From Aurantimonas sp965217685 (GTDB taxonomy: Bacteria > Pseudomonadota > Alphaproteobacteria > Rhizobiales > Rhizobiaceae): a stretch of 64,000 nt of DNA. The notes under the pieces are model-generated. The model was not told the DNA's origin. It was given only the letters and a program-made list of their open reading frames with translations, and searched no databases. This document shows positions 33,699 to 42,839 of this stretch, in pieces. How positions within the stretch are numbered: the stretch's first letter is position 1; each line of letters begins with the position of its first letter. The translations under genes and the position numbers were made by a program. The DNA lies in contig CBDCIZ010000003.1 of the NCBI GenBank assembly GCA_965217685.1, positions 2,914,001 through 2,978,000 on the forward strand. The letters run 5' to 3'.

Positions 33699-34078
33699 AC
33701 GCCGGTCCGCTATTTCATCGAGACGCCGTTCCGGAACGGGACGCGCGTGGACAGCGCGATCATCGGCTCGGTTTTACTGCAGCGCGATTATACCGCGCCG
33801 GCGCCTGTGATCAGGGCCAAGGCCGAGGGATCGCCAAGGTCTCGAAGCTATGGGTCAGAACGATGGTCAATGTCCAGGTCTTCGGTGCGCGGGCCGATAC
33901 GATGGAGGTGCGGTTTCTGTGCTCGGCCTTGACGTCACACAAGACCTGAGACCTGAATTGCGAAATACGCGAGAAGCTTTTCGTTTAGCTGCAGGAGGTG
34001 CATCCGGGTAGCCTGCCGCGCGAACGCATGGAGTTGCGCAACGAGCCCACAAGCGACGGGCCGGGCCATCCGCGTCTA
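33699..34078 (+). pseudogene. Decayed MscS-type channel, C-terminal remnant
   Basis: Conceptual translation with one frameshift and two in-frame stops recovers the C-terminal part of an MscS-family protein: TPVRYFIETPFRNGTRVDSA, LLQRDYTAPAPVIRAKAEG, then after a frameshift IAKVSKLWVRTMVNVQVFGA and TMEVRFLCSALTSHKT, a stop, DLNCEIREKLF, a stop, and LQEVHPGSLPRERMELRNE. The N-terminal pore part is gone. It is a clear molecular fossil, unrelated in frame to either neighbour. Confidence 0.75.
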
Positions 34079-34246
34079 GGCGACGCGTCCCTTGGAGCGG
34101 GTGCTTTCGGCCGAGCCGGGCGGCTCCGCGCAGGCGGCGAACGCCTGACCTCAGATTTTCGAACCGGGCATTCACCCTTCGCTTACCAAACCACGATAAT
34201 CTTCGACTGTCGCTCGAGTATCGCGACACGGACGAGAGGCCATCGC

Positions 34247-35545
34247 ATGGTTTTGCGTAATTGCGAAGGGCGCGTCGGAGCACCCGCTGTCGCCTGTTTG
34301 GCGGCAGCGGGCCTGTCCGTCGTTTTCATTCTTTGCGCCAGCAGTGCGGCGAGCGCACAGAGCCGCTTCGACGCGCCGGTCCCACCGGCTTCGGTTCCCG
34401 GTGGACTGATCTGGGGTGGACGGCTTCCCGCGCCGGGCGAAGACTACGTGCCGAGTCGCTCGGTGCGCGACGGAACCGGTGCCGATAACGATACGCGTGC
34501 GACATTCGCGCCCGACGCAGCACCGCAAACGGCTAGGCAACGGCAGACGCGGCCGCCCGTGACCGCAACGGCACCGACGTTCGAACCGGCGGTTCGATCC
34601 ACATCCGCCGAAGCAACGGACGCCCTGCTGCGCGACCTGATCGGCCGTGGCGGGTTCTCTTCCACACCGCCATTGATCCAGTCCGCGCCCCCGATAACGC
34701 CGCCTGTCGACAAGCCCGAGACGATCGCCGAAGAGCCCGATGCCTACGGCGCTGGAGCGGGCGGCCCATCAGGCCCGTCCGAGCTCGCGGTGAATCACGG
34801 GGATGGCCCGACCGACGTGACGCCCCGTATAGCACCGGCTCCGCGGCAGGCACCGCCGCCGCAACTGCAAAAACCCATACGGGAGCGGGCGAGCGGCGGC
34901 GTGATCGCCTCCATCGACCCCACGCGCGATGTCGAACGTCCGGCAGTCACCATCCCGGATCGCGGCGCGCTCGCACCGCAGACGCCGCCCGGTTATACGG
35001 CCCTGCCGCGCGCCGAAGCCATGTGTCGGCGGGCACTGGTGCAGATGGGCGTCCGCTTCACCGAAAAGCCCCCGGTCGGGTCGTCGAAGGGCTGCGGGAT
35101 CGCCCATCCCATCCGCATCACCCAGATCGCCGACGGCGTTGCCATGGTGCCGGCGGCGACCCTCAATTGCGGGGCAGCGGTGCGCATCTCGAAATGGGTC
35201 GAGGACGAGGTCAAGTCGGCCGCGCGCTGGAGGCTGTGGACAAGCCCGACCGCGGTCCTGAACGCTTCGTCCTACCGCTGCTCGCGCATTGCCGGCTCAC
35301 GCACCGTCTCCGAACATGCGAGCGGCAATGCGCTCGACGTGCGCGGCTTCAAGTTCTCCAATGGCGACGTGTTCGATGTGGAGAAGAAGGGCTTTTTCTC
35401 CTTCCGCCAGAAAGGCTTTCAGAAAAGCATCCGTCGTTCCGCCTGCGAGCATTTCGGCACGGTGCTCGGGCCCGGCTACAATCACGCCCACCGCGACCAT
35501 CTGCATCTCGACGCCAAGAACCGCCGCCGTGTGGTCTGCAAATAG
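34247..35545 (+). CDS. Exported extensin-like (M15-type) protein
   Basis: A 432-residue protein with a signal peptide ending ASSAASAQ at about residue 38. Residues 40-270 are a proline/alanine-rich disordered linker. The C-terminal extensin-like domain (about 275-432) resembles zinc D,D-peptidases: SSYRCSRIAGSRTVSEHASG, NALDVRGF, and the terminal HAHRDHLHLDAKNR with the conserved histidines. It probably binds or cuts peptidoglycan in the periplasm. Start ATG 34247 has GAGAGG upstream. Single gene. Confidence 0.88.
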   Translation: MVLRNCEGRVGAPAVACLAAAGLSVVFILCASSAASAQSRFDAPVPPASVPGGLIWGGRLPAPGEDYVPSRSVRDGTGADNDTRATFAPDAAPQTARQRQTRPPVTATAPTFEPAVRSTSAEATDALLRDLIGRGGFSSTPPLIQSAPPITPPVDKPETIAEEPDAYGAGAGGPSGPSELAVNHGDGPTDVTPRIAPAPRQAPPPQLQKPIRERASGGVIASIDPTRDVERPAVTIPDRGALAPQTPPGYTALPRAEAMCRRALVQMGVRFTEKPPVGSSKGCGIAHPIRITQIADGVAMVPAATLNCGAAVRISKWVEDEVKSAARWRLWTSPTAVLNASSYRCSRIAGSRTVSEHASGNALDVRGFKFSNGDVFDVEKKGFFSFRQKGFQKSIRRSACEHFGTVLGPGYNHAHRDHLHLDAKNRRRVVCK

Positions 35546-35563
35546 GCGTAGAATTGCGTTCCG

Positions 35564-35830
35564 TCAGCCGGCGGTCATGCGTTGGCGTGCCAACTCGGCG
35601 ACGGCGTCGTCCCGGCGTCGCTCCCGCGCTTCGTAGACGCTCTTGACGATCTGCCCGCACGATCCGAACAGCATTCCCGCCGATCCGGTCACGAACATCC
35701 ACACGGCGACGCTGTACCAGGCCCCGAAGGTCTTGAAGAAAAGGATCGAGCCGAGGAAAAACAGAAGATTGCCGAACAGCCCGACGGCCATGTGGATATA
35801 GGCGTAGTCGCGGACGAGGGTTTGGAGCAT
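35564..35830 (-). CDS. YrhK-like small membrane protein
   Basis: An 88-residue protein from ATG 35830. It has the YrhK domain: YIHMAVGLFGNLLFFLGSIL, followed by SVAVWMFVTGSAGMLFGSCG, two transmembrane helices linked by a short loop, and a basic C-terminal helix. The function of the family is unknown. It is convergent with the extensin-like gene, 18 nt between stops. Confidence 0.8.
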   Translation of the reverse strand: MLQTLVRDYAYIHMAVGLFGNLLFFLGSILFFKTFGAWYSVAVWMFVTGSAGMLFGSCGQIVKSVYEARERRRDDAVAELARQRMTAG

Positions 35831-36129
35831 GTTCAACGCTTTGGTCTGTGTCGAGGGTCGGGTGGTGAAAGGCCAGTTATGAGAGGCATCCCGTGTGACA
35901 AGCCGGTCGAACGGTGCGTTCTTGCACGAACGAAGCAGAAGACTTCGACGTCGCCGACCACGCTTGTACGGTGAAGGATAAAGGACGACGGAAGCGTTAG
36001 GCGAACTCCGTTTTCTGATAACCGGCTTCGTGAATCCAGGCAAATTGCACCTTATACAACCTTTCCGTTTAAGCGAATAGAAAGACGGGCCACCTTACCA
36101 TCTGCTCGTGCGGTGCGAGGAGAGCGGCG

Positions 36130-37302
36130 ATGGAAATCTGGCACCGCGCGATCGGACGCGGGATCGAGGAGCCGGTCCTCGCGGACATCGTGGATTGCAT
36201 GTACGGCTCGCTCCATCCGGTGGTCGTGTCGGTCGTCGTCTATGTCTGCTATCTCGCAATCTGCATCGCCTACAGCGGTGACGCGCTGCTGGTGTTCATG
36301 GTCGCCAGTGGCATCGCGATCGGCTTGCTGCGTTGTCTCATCGCGATCGCCTACACGCGCAAGCGGGCACGCGGACGGCTCTCGCGTGGCGAATTGGAGC
36401 GCAGCCAGATTTGCTACGCCGTGGCCAGCATCGCCTATGCTGTTTCCTTCGGAATCGTCGTCGCACGGGCAGGGTTCGTAGACAACGCCTACATCTACCG
36501 TTTGGCCGTGGTCCTGGCGGTCGGTTATGCTCAGGGTCTGTTGATCTACGTCTCCGTGCGTCCGGCGATCGCCATTACCCAAGCGCTCGCGCCCATGGCC
36601 ATTGCGTTTCCTGCTGCGCTCCTTGCGCCGGAACCGATCCATTTGATGACCGCGCCGCTGTTCCTGCTTTCCATGTTGATCTGCATCAATTCCTGCCGTC
36701 AGCAAAGTCGCGTGTTTCTCGAGCTTTTCCAGTCACGGCACGTGCTCGTCCGCGCGGCGGGCACCGATGCGTTGACGGGTCTCGTCAACCGGCGCGGGCT
36801 GGACGCAGAGATCGAAAGGGTCGGGTCCGGCGAAATGGCGGCCGCCCTCTATCTCGATCTCGACGGCTTCAAGGCGGTCAACGATGCCTTTGGGCACGCG
36901 GCCGGCGATGCGCTCTTATGCAAGGTTGCCGACCGACTTCGGTCGGTTGTCGGGGATGGCGACATCGCGGCGCGCACAGGCGGCGACGAATTCGTCGTTC
37001 TCTTGCGCGGTGAGCGGGCCCGCGATGCGCGTGCGGTTGCAGAGGCGATCTTCACCGCCGTCGTCGGACGCTGCGAGATCGGCGGCGCATCGGTCGACAT
37101 CGGTGTCAGCATCGGCATTTCGTCGGGGACTGACGGACCGCTGGGGATCGCCGACATGGTGGGCAAGGCCGATGGTGCCATGTATGCCGCCAAGCGCGGC
37201 GGCCGCGGTCGCATTCACGAGACGAGCGGCCTGTCGCAACTCTCGGCGGTGGCGGCGCGTGCGGTCGTCGGCAATTCCACGGCACGGGCTATCGTTTCCT
37301 GA
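36130..37302 (+). CDS. Membrane diguanylate cyclase (GGDEF)
   Basis: A 390-residue protein that should make cyclic-di-GMP. About six hydrophobic helices cover residues 25-190, with no recognizable periplasmic sensor domain. The GGDEF domain starts near residue 218 (DALTGLVNRRGLDAEI), with LYLDLDGFKAVNDAFGHAAG and an intact GGDEF signature at about residue 285. The residues at the inhibitory-site position before GGDEF read GDGD and not RxxD, so product inhibition is probably absent. Good AGGAGAG ribosome binding site. No EAL domain. Confidence 0.93.
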   Translation: MEIWHRAIGRGIEEPVLADIVDCMYGSLHPVVVSVVVYVCYLAICIAYSGDALLVFMVASGIAIGLLRCLIAIAYTRKRARGRLSRGELERSQICYAVASIAYAVSFGIVVARAGFVDNAYIYRLAVVLAVGYAQGLLIYVSVRPAIAITQALAPMAIAFPAALLAPEPIHLMTAPLFLLSMLICINSCRQQSRVFLELFQSRHVLVRAAGTDALTGLVNRRGLDAEIERVGSGEMAAALYLDLDGFKAVNDAFGHAAGDALLCKVADRLRSVVGDGDIAARTGGDEFVVLLRGERARDARAVAEAIFTAVVGRCEIGGASVDIGVSIGISSGTDGPLGIADMVGKADGAMYAAKRGGRGRIHETSGLSQLSAVAARAVVGNSTARAIVS

Positions 37303-37318
37303 TCGTCTGTCGGCCATC

Positions 37319-37720
37319 TCAAAGCGGTGGCACTTCCGCCGGGATCGGCCGCGGCCGGCCATTCTCGTCGATCGCCACCATCACGAAAGTCGCTTCGGTG
37401 ACCTTGATGCGGCCGCGGGTGAGGTGCCGCTGCGCCCAGGCTTCGATCGAGAGGGTGATCGACGTGCGTCCGATCTTCTCGATCGTCGAATAGACGCCGA
37501 GCGTGTCGCCGATCTTCACCGGTTTTTTGAAGGTCAAGGCGTTGACGGCGATCGTCGCGACGCGGCCGGCCGAGCGCTCGGCGCCGCGGATGCCGGCCGC
37601 CAGATCCATCTGCGCCATCACCCAGCCGCCGAAGATGTCGCCATTGGCGTTGGCGTCGGCCGGCATTGCCGGCACGCGCATGGTCAGTTCGCCCTTGGGC
37701 AGTTCATCTCTCGCGTCCAT
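37319..37720 (-). CDS. Acyl-CoA thioesterase, hotdog fold (YciA-like)
   Basis: A 133-residue hotdog-fold enzyme that hydrolyses acyl-CoA. Family marks are TMRVPAMPADANANGDIFGG followed by WVMAQMDLAAG, NALTFKKPVKIGDTLGVYS, and ATFVMVAIDENGRPRPIP. It lacks a signal peptide and should act in the cytosol. Convergent with the cyclase gene, 16 nt between stops. Confidence 0.92.
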   Translation of the reverse strand: MDARDELPKGELTMRVPAMPADANANGDIFGGWVMAQMDLAAGIRGAERSAGRVATIAVNALTFKKPVKIGDTLGVYSTIEKIGRTSITLSIEAWAQRHLTRGRIKVTEATFVMVAIDENGRPRPIPAEVPPL

Positions 37721-37849
37721 TCAAGGTCTCCGCTCTCACCTGTGCGCCGAAAATTCCATCACTGCGAAGACCGGCAGTTGCCGAACGGACCGAAAGGCAC
37801 TTGCAAGGCCAACCCGACGGCGCGCTCGAACGCCGGAACAATCCTGTAA

Positions 37850-38671
37850 TCAGGATGCGTCGGGCTTGACGATCTCGTCGGTCCAGACCTTGAAGTCGAC
37901 GAGTTGGTTCGGGCCGAAGGTGTGGGTCAGCGGCACATCGGCAGCGTCGCGGCCATGGGCGACGAGGACGCGGCCGACGCGAGGCTGGTTGTTGCGCGGA
38001 TCGAACACCCACCATTTGCCGCCGAGAAATACCTCCATCCAGCCGGCGAAGTCCATCGGTCCGTGCGGGCCGGGAACGGCGATGTCGCTGATATAGCCGG
38101 TGCAGTAGCGCGCCGGGATATTCATCGCCCGGCAGAAGGTGACGGCAAGATGGGTGTAGTCGCGGCAGACGCCGCGGCCCTCGTTGTAAGTCTCGGCCGC
38201 CGTCTTGGTCGGGCGGGCGAATTCGTAGCCGAAGGTGATGTGGTTGTGGACGAAGTCGCAGATCGCCTGCACCCGCGGCCAACCCGGCGTCGTATTGCCG
38301 AACAGACGCCAGGCTTCGTCCGAAAGCAGATCGGTCTCGCAGTAGCGGCTGCCGAGGAGGTAGATCAGTGTCTCGGCGGGCAGATCTTCGACCTTGTGCG
38401 CCGGTTCATCCCATGAAACCGGATCGTGCAGGCCGTCGTCGACGATCACCGTGTCGACGCGCAAGGTAAAGCGGCCGGCTGGCGCGACGAGCCGGTTGCA
38501 CCAGTTGCCGAAACTGTCTCGGTAGCTCAACAAGGGCACCGAAGGGTCGGTGGTCAGATGGTCGGGCTTTTCCAGTTGACCGAACAGCGAATAGTGCACG
38601 TTCAGCATCGCGATTATCGGTGTGGGCGCGAAGAAATCGTAACTGATCTCACAGCCGAGCGAAATTCTCAT
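37850..38671 (-). CDS. Transglutaminase-like protein
   Basis: A 273-residue protein with an N-terminal beta region (MRISLGCEISYDFFAPTPII) and a transglutaminase-like core. The catalytic triad is visible: Cys in EGRGVCRDYTHLAV near residue 168, His/Asp in MDFAGWMEVFLGGKWWVFDP. It belongs to a cytosolic bacterial group related to transglutaminase-like cysteine proteases. The actual substrate is unknown. Start ATG 38671 fits homologous starts. Confidence 0.88.
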   Translation of the reverse strand: MRISLGCEISYDFFAPTPIIAMLNVHYSLFGQLEKPDHLTTDPSVPLLSYRDSFGNWCNRLVAPAGRFTLRVDTVIVDDGLHDPVSWDEPAHKVEDLPAETLIYLLGSRYCETDLLSDEAWRLFGNTTPGWPRVQAICDFVHNHITFGYEFARPTKTAAETYNEGRGVCRDYTHLAVTFCRAMNIPARYCTGYISDIAVPGPHGPMDFAGWMEVFLGGKWWVFDPRNNQPRVGRVLVAHGRDAADVPLTHTFGPNQLVDFKVWTDEIVKPDAS

Positions 38672-38754
38672 GGGTTCGGCTTTCCGGGACGAGCCCATTG
38701 GCGCTGAGCTGGACGATCGCGAGCGGCGACCGCGCAAAGCTATTCGATGTCTTC

Positions 38755-38854
38755 TACGGGAATGCGCAGATGAGGACTCATCGCGCATTCCTTTTGCTAA
38801 AACGCCACGCGGGCTGATCAGGATGCGGATCGGGTTCCTCCCGCATCTTGGTAT
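38755..38854. repeat. Two-hairpin intergenic repeat, copy 1
   Basis: A 100-bp unit. The first hairpin pairs GGAATGCGC with GCGCATTCC, with an inner GATGAG/CTCATC pair. The second pairs GATGCGG with CCGCATC. A clearly homologous copy lies at 41737-41838. It sits between the transglutaminase start and the DUF1499 gene. Confidence 0.8.
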
Positions 38855-38946
38855 TCCATAGCCTGGTTAACGCCGCAATGCCTTGGCAAAAAGCGATGTT
38901 CGAGCACCGATCTCCCGATTTTCCGGGCCGGCGTGCCGAACTGACG

Positions 38947-39489
38947 TCAACCGGCGGTGCCGGCCGGCTGCGCTTGGGCGGCAATGCGCGCGGCCCAGTC
39001 GGTGAGGCGTTGCTTGTTGGTGCCAAGATCGCTCTCGCCCAGAAGCGATCGCGAATACATGCGCAACACCGTGCCGTCGACCGAGCCGTCGGCGTCCTCG
39101 GTCTCGACATCGATTGTATCGGGAAACCGCATGACAGGCGTTCGCGCGACATACCGGCGATAGTCGGCTCGGCTGCCTTCGTCGACGCGGGTGATGTTCG
39201 GATCGCCAAGAACCAGTTTGTCGAGCTGGTTGAGAAGGGCGCTCGGTTCGGCCTCGTAGAACGGTAACGGCACGTTGACGATGCCGGCGCCGGCGCAGGC
39301 CCCGGGCGAACAGGCGAGGCCGTCGTTCGGGGTCGGGCTGCGTTTGAGGCGCGCGAACTCGACAGCGCCTTGGTCGGCAGGGCCACCAAACTGGGTCCAC
39401 AACCGTTCCGGTCCATAAAAGACTAGGCCGCCAGCAGCGAATGCGGCGATCACGACGAGGCCGGCAAGGCCCCGGAGAAGGTATTTCAT
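38947..39489 (-). CDS. DUF1499 protein with N-terminal membrane anchor
   Basis: A 180-residue protein from ATG 39489. A hydrophobic helix at residues 4-25 (LLRGLAGLVVIAAFAAGGLV) anchors it. The DUF1499 domain follows: LKRSPTPNDGLACSPGACAG, ADYRRYVARTPVMRFPDTID and DGTVLRMYSRSLLGESDLG. Family function is unknown; it is widespread in Alphaproteobacteria. Confidence 0.85.
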   Translation of the reverse strand: MKYLLRGLAGLVVIAAFAAGGLVFYGPERLWTQFGGPADQGAVEFARLKRSPTPNDGLACSPGACAGAGIVNVPLPFYEAEPSALLNQLDKLVLGDPNITRVDEGSRADYRRYVARTPVMRFPDTIDVETEDADGSVDGTVLRMYSRSLLGESDLGTNKQRLTDWAARIAAQAQPAGTAG

Positions 39490-39766
39490 CGAAACTCGCT
39501 TCGTTCCACGCCGAGGGCCCACGGCGGCCCGGCAATTGCGATCGTTGGCGCTGCGATCGGCATTTGCCTGTTGAGTCTGGGGCGCCGTGCGGCGTTGGAA
39601 AGGTGTACCGGCCACACAAAGCCTTGCTCTGTGGCAGGACGTCCGATGTCGGAACGATCGTAGGAAGGCGCCGTTGAGGTCGGGTCGTCGGCAGATGTCA
39701 AAGCCGCGGGGCAATCACCCTGTGATGCCGGCAGACACTAAAGATAAATACAAACGGGAGCGTTTC

Positions 39767-40390
39767 ATGCTGATTTGCACCACCGCCCATCGTCACACCC
39801 GCCGCATTGCGTCGGCGATTGTTTTGTCCTGTGCGTTCGGCTTCGGCGCGCCGGCCATGGCCGCAAGCGAGCAGCCTGCGGTGCCGAAGACGCCTGCCAC
39901 GCCGGAGTCCTCGCCGGCCGGCGAGTCGGCCAGGAAGGACGGACCGGTTTCGGTCGTCATGAAAGGTCCGGACGGAGCCGATCTCGGCATGATCGAGGTT
40001 ACTTCGACGCCGCTCGGCCTGCTGCTCAAGGCCAATCTGAGGGGCCTGCCGGACGGCACCCACGCCTTTCACATCCACGAAAAGGGCGTGTGCGACGGCG
40101 ATTTCTCCTCGGCCGGCGGCCATTACAATCCGGACGGCAAGAGCCACGGTTTCCTGGCTGAGAATGGCCCTCACGCCGGTGACATGACGAATTTCGTCGC
40201 GGCGAACGGCACGGCGGAGTTCGAGGAGTTCAACGCCATGGTGACGCTGGCAGGCGCCAAGGGGCCGCTCAACGACGCCGACGGCTCGGCGATCGTCATC
40301 CATAGCGGCGCCGACGATTATCTTTCGCAGCCCTCGGGCGCGGCGGGAGACCGCATTGCCTGCGGCGTGGTCTACAAGGCCACTGGCTGA
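39767..40390 (+). CDS. sodC: Periplasmic Cu/Zn superoxide dismutase
   Basis: A 207-residue enzyme that destroys superoxide. The signal peptide spans about residues 1-32, ending APAMAAS. The copper and zinc ligands are in AFHIHEKGVCDGDFSSAGGH and HYNPDGKSHGF, and the C-terminal AIVIHSGADDYLSQPSG holds the last His and the region of the conserved lysine/arginine, then GDRIACGVV with the second disulfide cysteine. GGGAG upstream supports ATG 39767. Single gene followed by a strong hairpin. Confidence 0.94.
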   Translation: MLICTTAHRHTRRIASAIVLSCAFGFGAPAMAASEQPAVPKTPATPESSPAGESARKDGPVSVVMKGPDGADLGMIEVTSTPLGLLLKANLRGLPDGTHAFHIHEKGVCDGDFSSAGGHYNPDGKSHGFLAENGPHAGDMTNFVAANGTAEFEEFNAMVTLAGAKGPLNDADGSAIVIHSGADDYLSQPSGAAGDRIACGVVYKATG

Positions 40391-40442
40391 GCGTTTGGGT
40401 CGAAAGGCGCCGGCACACGAAGGCGTCGGGCTCAAGCCTGAA

Positions 40443-40470
40443 GGCAAGCCGGTCTCTCGACCGGCTTGCC
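40443..40470 (+). terminator. Hairpin after sodC
   Basis: A perfect 12-bp stem (GGCAAGCCGGTC / GACCGGCTTGCC) with a TCTC loop, about 53 nt after the sodC stop. No T-run follows, so terminator activity is likely but not certain. Confidence 0.6.
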
Positions 40471-40536
40471 GGCAATACCACATAACGAAGATGGGGCGTC
40501 GATTGCGACGTCGTCTCGCCAAGGACGAAACCGAAG

Positions 40537-41604
40537 ATGTTCGAAGCCTACGCCCAGGACGCGGCAACCGCCTCGACGGCCGCCAACACACCGCCAGCCG
40601 GCGGGCCCCAGACCCTGGATCAGGCGGTCAATCTCGACCCGGCCTTCGCGTTGAACAAGATCGAGACCTGGGTGGTCGGCTTCCAGAAGCTGTTGCCCAA
40701 CATCATCGTCGGCATCATGGTCGTAGTGATCTTCTGGATCATCGGCTGGGCGGTCGGCCGCGGGTTCAATATCTGGGCCAAGCGCCGCAACCGCGACAAC
40801 CTCGGCGAGGTGCTCGGCTCGTTCGTGAAATGGGTCATCGTCCTGTTGGGCATCCTGTTCGGGCTGACGGTCATCATCCCATCGCTTAATCCCGCCGATC
40901 TGATCGCCGGGCTCGGCGTCGGGTCGGTGGCGATCGGCTTCGCCTTCAAGGACATTTTGCAGAACTGGCTCGCGGGGCTGCTGCTGCTCATCCGCCAACC
41001 GTTCCGGGTCGGCGACCAGATCATCGTCAACGGCTACGAGGGCACGGTCGACTGGATCGAAACCCGGGCGACGATCATCACCACCTACGACAGGCGGCGG
41101 GTAATCATCCCCAATGCCGACGTTTATTCGAATGCCGTCACCGTCAACACCGCCCACGACCTCAGGCGGTCGCAATATGACGTCGGCATCGGTTACGGCG
41201 ACGACATCGATATTGCGCGCAAAGCCATCGTCGCAGCCTTGGCCGACGCGCCCGGCGTCGAGGCTGATCCGAAGCCGGAAGTCCTTGTTTGGGATCTCGC
41301 GTCGTCGACTGTCAATCTGCGGGTTCGGTGGTGGACGAATTCGGTGCGCACCGATGTCGTCCATACCCAGGCCGCCATCCTCGAGGCCATCAAGCATGCG
41401 CTCGACAGTGCCGGCATCGACATGCCGTTCGACACCCAGGTCTTGCTGTTGCACGACCAGTCCGAGGAGCTCGACGGTATGCGTGGCAAGCAGCGCGAAG
41501 GCTGGCCTGCACCGCGGGACGGCAACGTACCGCAGCCGGTGCGAGCACGAGGCGAGGGCAGCGGTGGGGCGGTCGCAAGACAGAAAAAGCCCGAGGCGGC
41601 CTAA
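40537..41604 (+). CDS. Small MscS-family mechanosensitive channel
   Basis: A 355-residue MscS-type channel. Three transmembrane helices lie in residues about 50-165, including NIIVGIMVVVIFWIIGWAVG and the pore helix LIAGLGVGSVAIGFAFKDIL. The beta domain follows (IRQPFRVGDQIIVNGYEGTV, then RRRVIIPNADVYSNAV). The C-terminal tail is long, charged and disordered. It is nearer the classic MscS size than the 724-residue paralogue at the left end of the window. Confidence 0.93.
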   Translation: MFEAYAQDAATASTAANTPPAGGPQTLDQAVNLDPAFALNKIETWVVGFQKLLPNIIVGIMVVVIFWIIGWAVGRGFNIWAKRRNRDNLGEVLGSFVKWVIVLLGILFGLTVIIPSLNPADLIAGLGVGSVAIGFAFKDILQNWLAGLLLLIRQPFRVGDQIIVNGYEGTVDWIETRATIITTYDRRRVIIPNADVYSNAVTVNTAHDLRRSQYDVGIGYGDDIDIARKAIVAALADAPGVEADPKPEVLVWDLASSTVNLRVRWWTNSVRTDVVHTQAAILEAIKHALDSAGIDMPFDTQVLLLHDQSEELDGMRGKQREGWPAPRDGNVPQPVRARGEGSGGAVARQKKPEAA

Positions 41605-41736
41605 TAGCCGCTAGGCTTGTCTGCCATCGACACCCGGATTCAACGTCGAGCCAACGCTTCGGCGGGTTGCGTGTCGTTCAGTTCGTCGGGAACATGATCC
41701 GATCCGACGCGCGCACACTTCTCGCCGGATGTTTCA

Positions 41737-41838
41737 TACGGGAATGCGCAGATGAGGACTCATCGCGCATTTTTTTCGCTCAAACGCAGCGCAGGCTGCC
41801 CGAGATGCGGATCGGCTTTTCTCGCCGCATCCTGGTAT
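41737..41838. repeat. Two-hairpin intergenic repeat, copy 2
   Basis: About 102 bp homologous to 38755-38854, with the same GGAATGCGC and GATGCGG hairpins. It overlaps the 3' end of the GST gene, so the last 16 or so residues of that protein, including its stop codon, come from the repeat. Confidence 0.8.
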
Positions 41839-42454
41839 CAGGTGTTGGCAACCAGTCGAGCGGCTCGAATCCGTCGAGCCGCTCGATGCGGCGTAGCCAG
41901 TTGACCACGGCGGGGCAGGCGCTGAGGTCGTAGCCGCCGTCCGGCGTCATGTTCGTATAGGGATAAAGCGCGATGTCGGCGAGGCTCGGCGCGTCGCCGG
42001 CAAGATAGGGGCTATCGGCGAGCCGTCGCTCCATCACGCCGAGCGCCGCCATGCCGCCGGCCAGTGTTTCGGCCAGGCGCTCGGGCGTCGCGTCGGCCTT
42101 GCGGTGCGCATACACGCACAGCGAACGGCGCACTGCGATATTCGGTTCGTGGCTGTATTGCTCGAAGAACATCCAGGACAACATAGTCGCCCGTTCGAAA
42201 AGGTCTTTCGGGACGAAGCGGGTGTCTTCCCCGAGATAGGAGAGGATCGCGTTCGATTCCGGCAGGAGGCGCCCGTCCTCGAACTCCAGGAGCGGCACCT
42301 TGCCGTTGGGATTTTTGGCCAGATAGGCGGGCTCGCGCGTCGAGCCGTCGATCGTCGAGACCTCGATATGCCGAAAAGGCTGCCCGGTCAGGGCACACAG
42401 CAGGCGCGGCTTATAGCAATTGCCGGAGTCCCGCATGCCGTATATGGTCAACAT
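41780..42454 (-). CDS. Glutathione S-transferase family protein
   Basis: A 224-residue GST. The thioredoxin-like domain starts MLTIYGMRDSGNCYKPRLLC and includes NPNGKVPLLEFEDGRLLPES, the glutathione-binding ESNAI step. The helical C-terminal domain has SPYLAGDAPSLADIALYPYT. The C-terminal tail is encoded by an intergenic repeat and was probably added when the repeat removed the original stop. Substrate unknown. Confidence 0.92.
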   Translation of the reverse strand: MLTIYGMRDSGNCYKPRLLCALTGQPFRHIEVSTIDGSTREPAYLAKNPNGKVPLLEFEDGRLLPESNAILSYLGEDTRFVPKDLFERATMLSWMFFEQYSHEPNIAVRRSLCVYAHRKADATPERLAETLAGGMAALGVMERRLADSPYLAGDAPSLADIALYPYTNMTPDGGYDLSACPAVVNWLRRIERLDGFEPLDWLPTPDTRMRREKPIRISGSLRCV

Positions 42455-42839
42455 CGAATGTCTCCTTCTCGCCGGGTCCATCTCGCGGGGCCCATTTGTC
42501 GAACGCGAATCGACCCTCGCGTCATGACAGCAAGCCTTGCGGCGAACCAATTCATTCTCGTGACGCGTGATATCGCAATCTGCGATGGATATCATCTCAA
42601 GACGTCCGAAGACCATGTGGGGTAAGGGCTGTAAAGCTGGCGTGCCGTCCGCAGCGGTCGGCCGATCTTGCATCCCGCCTCCCATCAAATCCGGTCGAGC
42701 TGCTTGCACGAAAACGGTCGGCGGCCTAGGTTTCGCGCGCCCTTTTCCGAGGGTTACCCTTCGGGCGTCGCTCCGCTGAGCGTGCCTCGGACCGATTGCC
42801 CTGGGCGGCGTGAGACATCTTGAGACCGGAGCTAGAACC
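42455..42839. other. Divergent promoter region between GST and aatA
   Basis: About 385 nt without a gene. It should hold promoters for both flanking genes. I see no clear riboswitch or operator. Confidence 0.4.
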
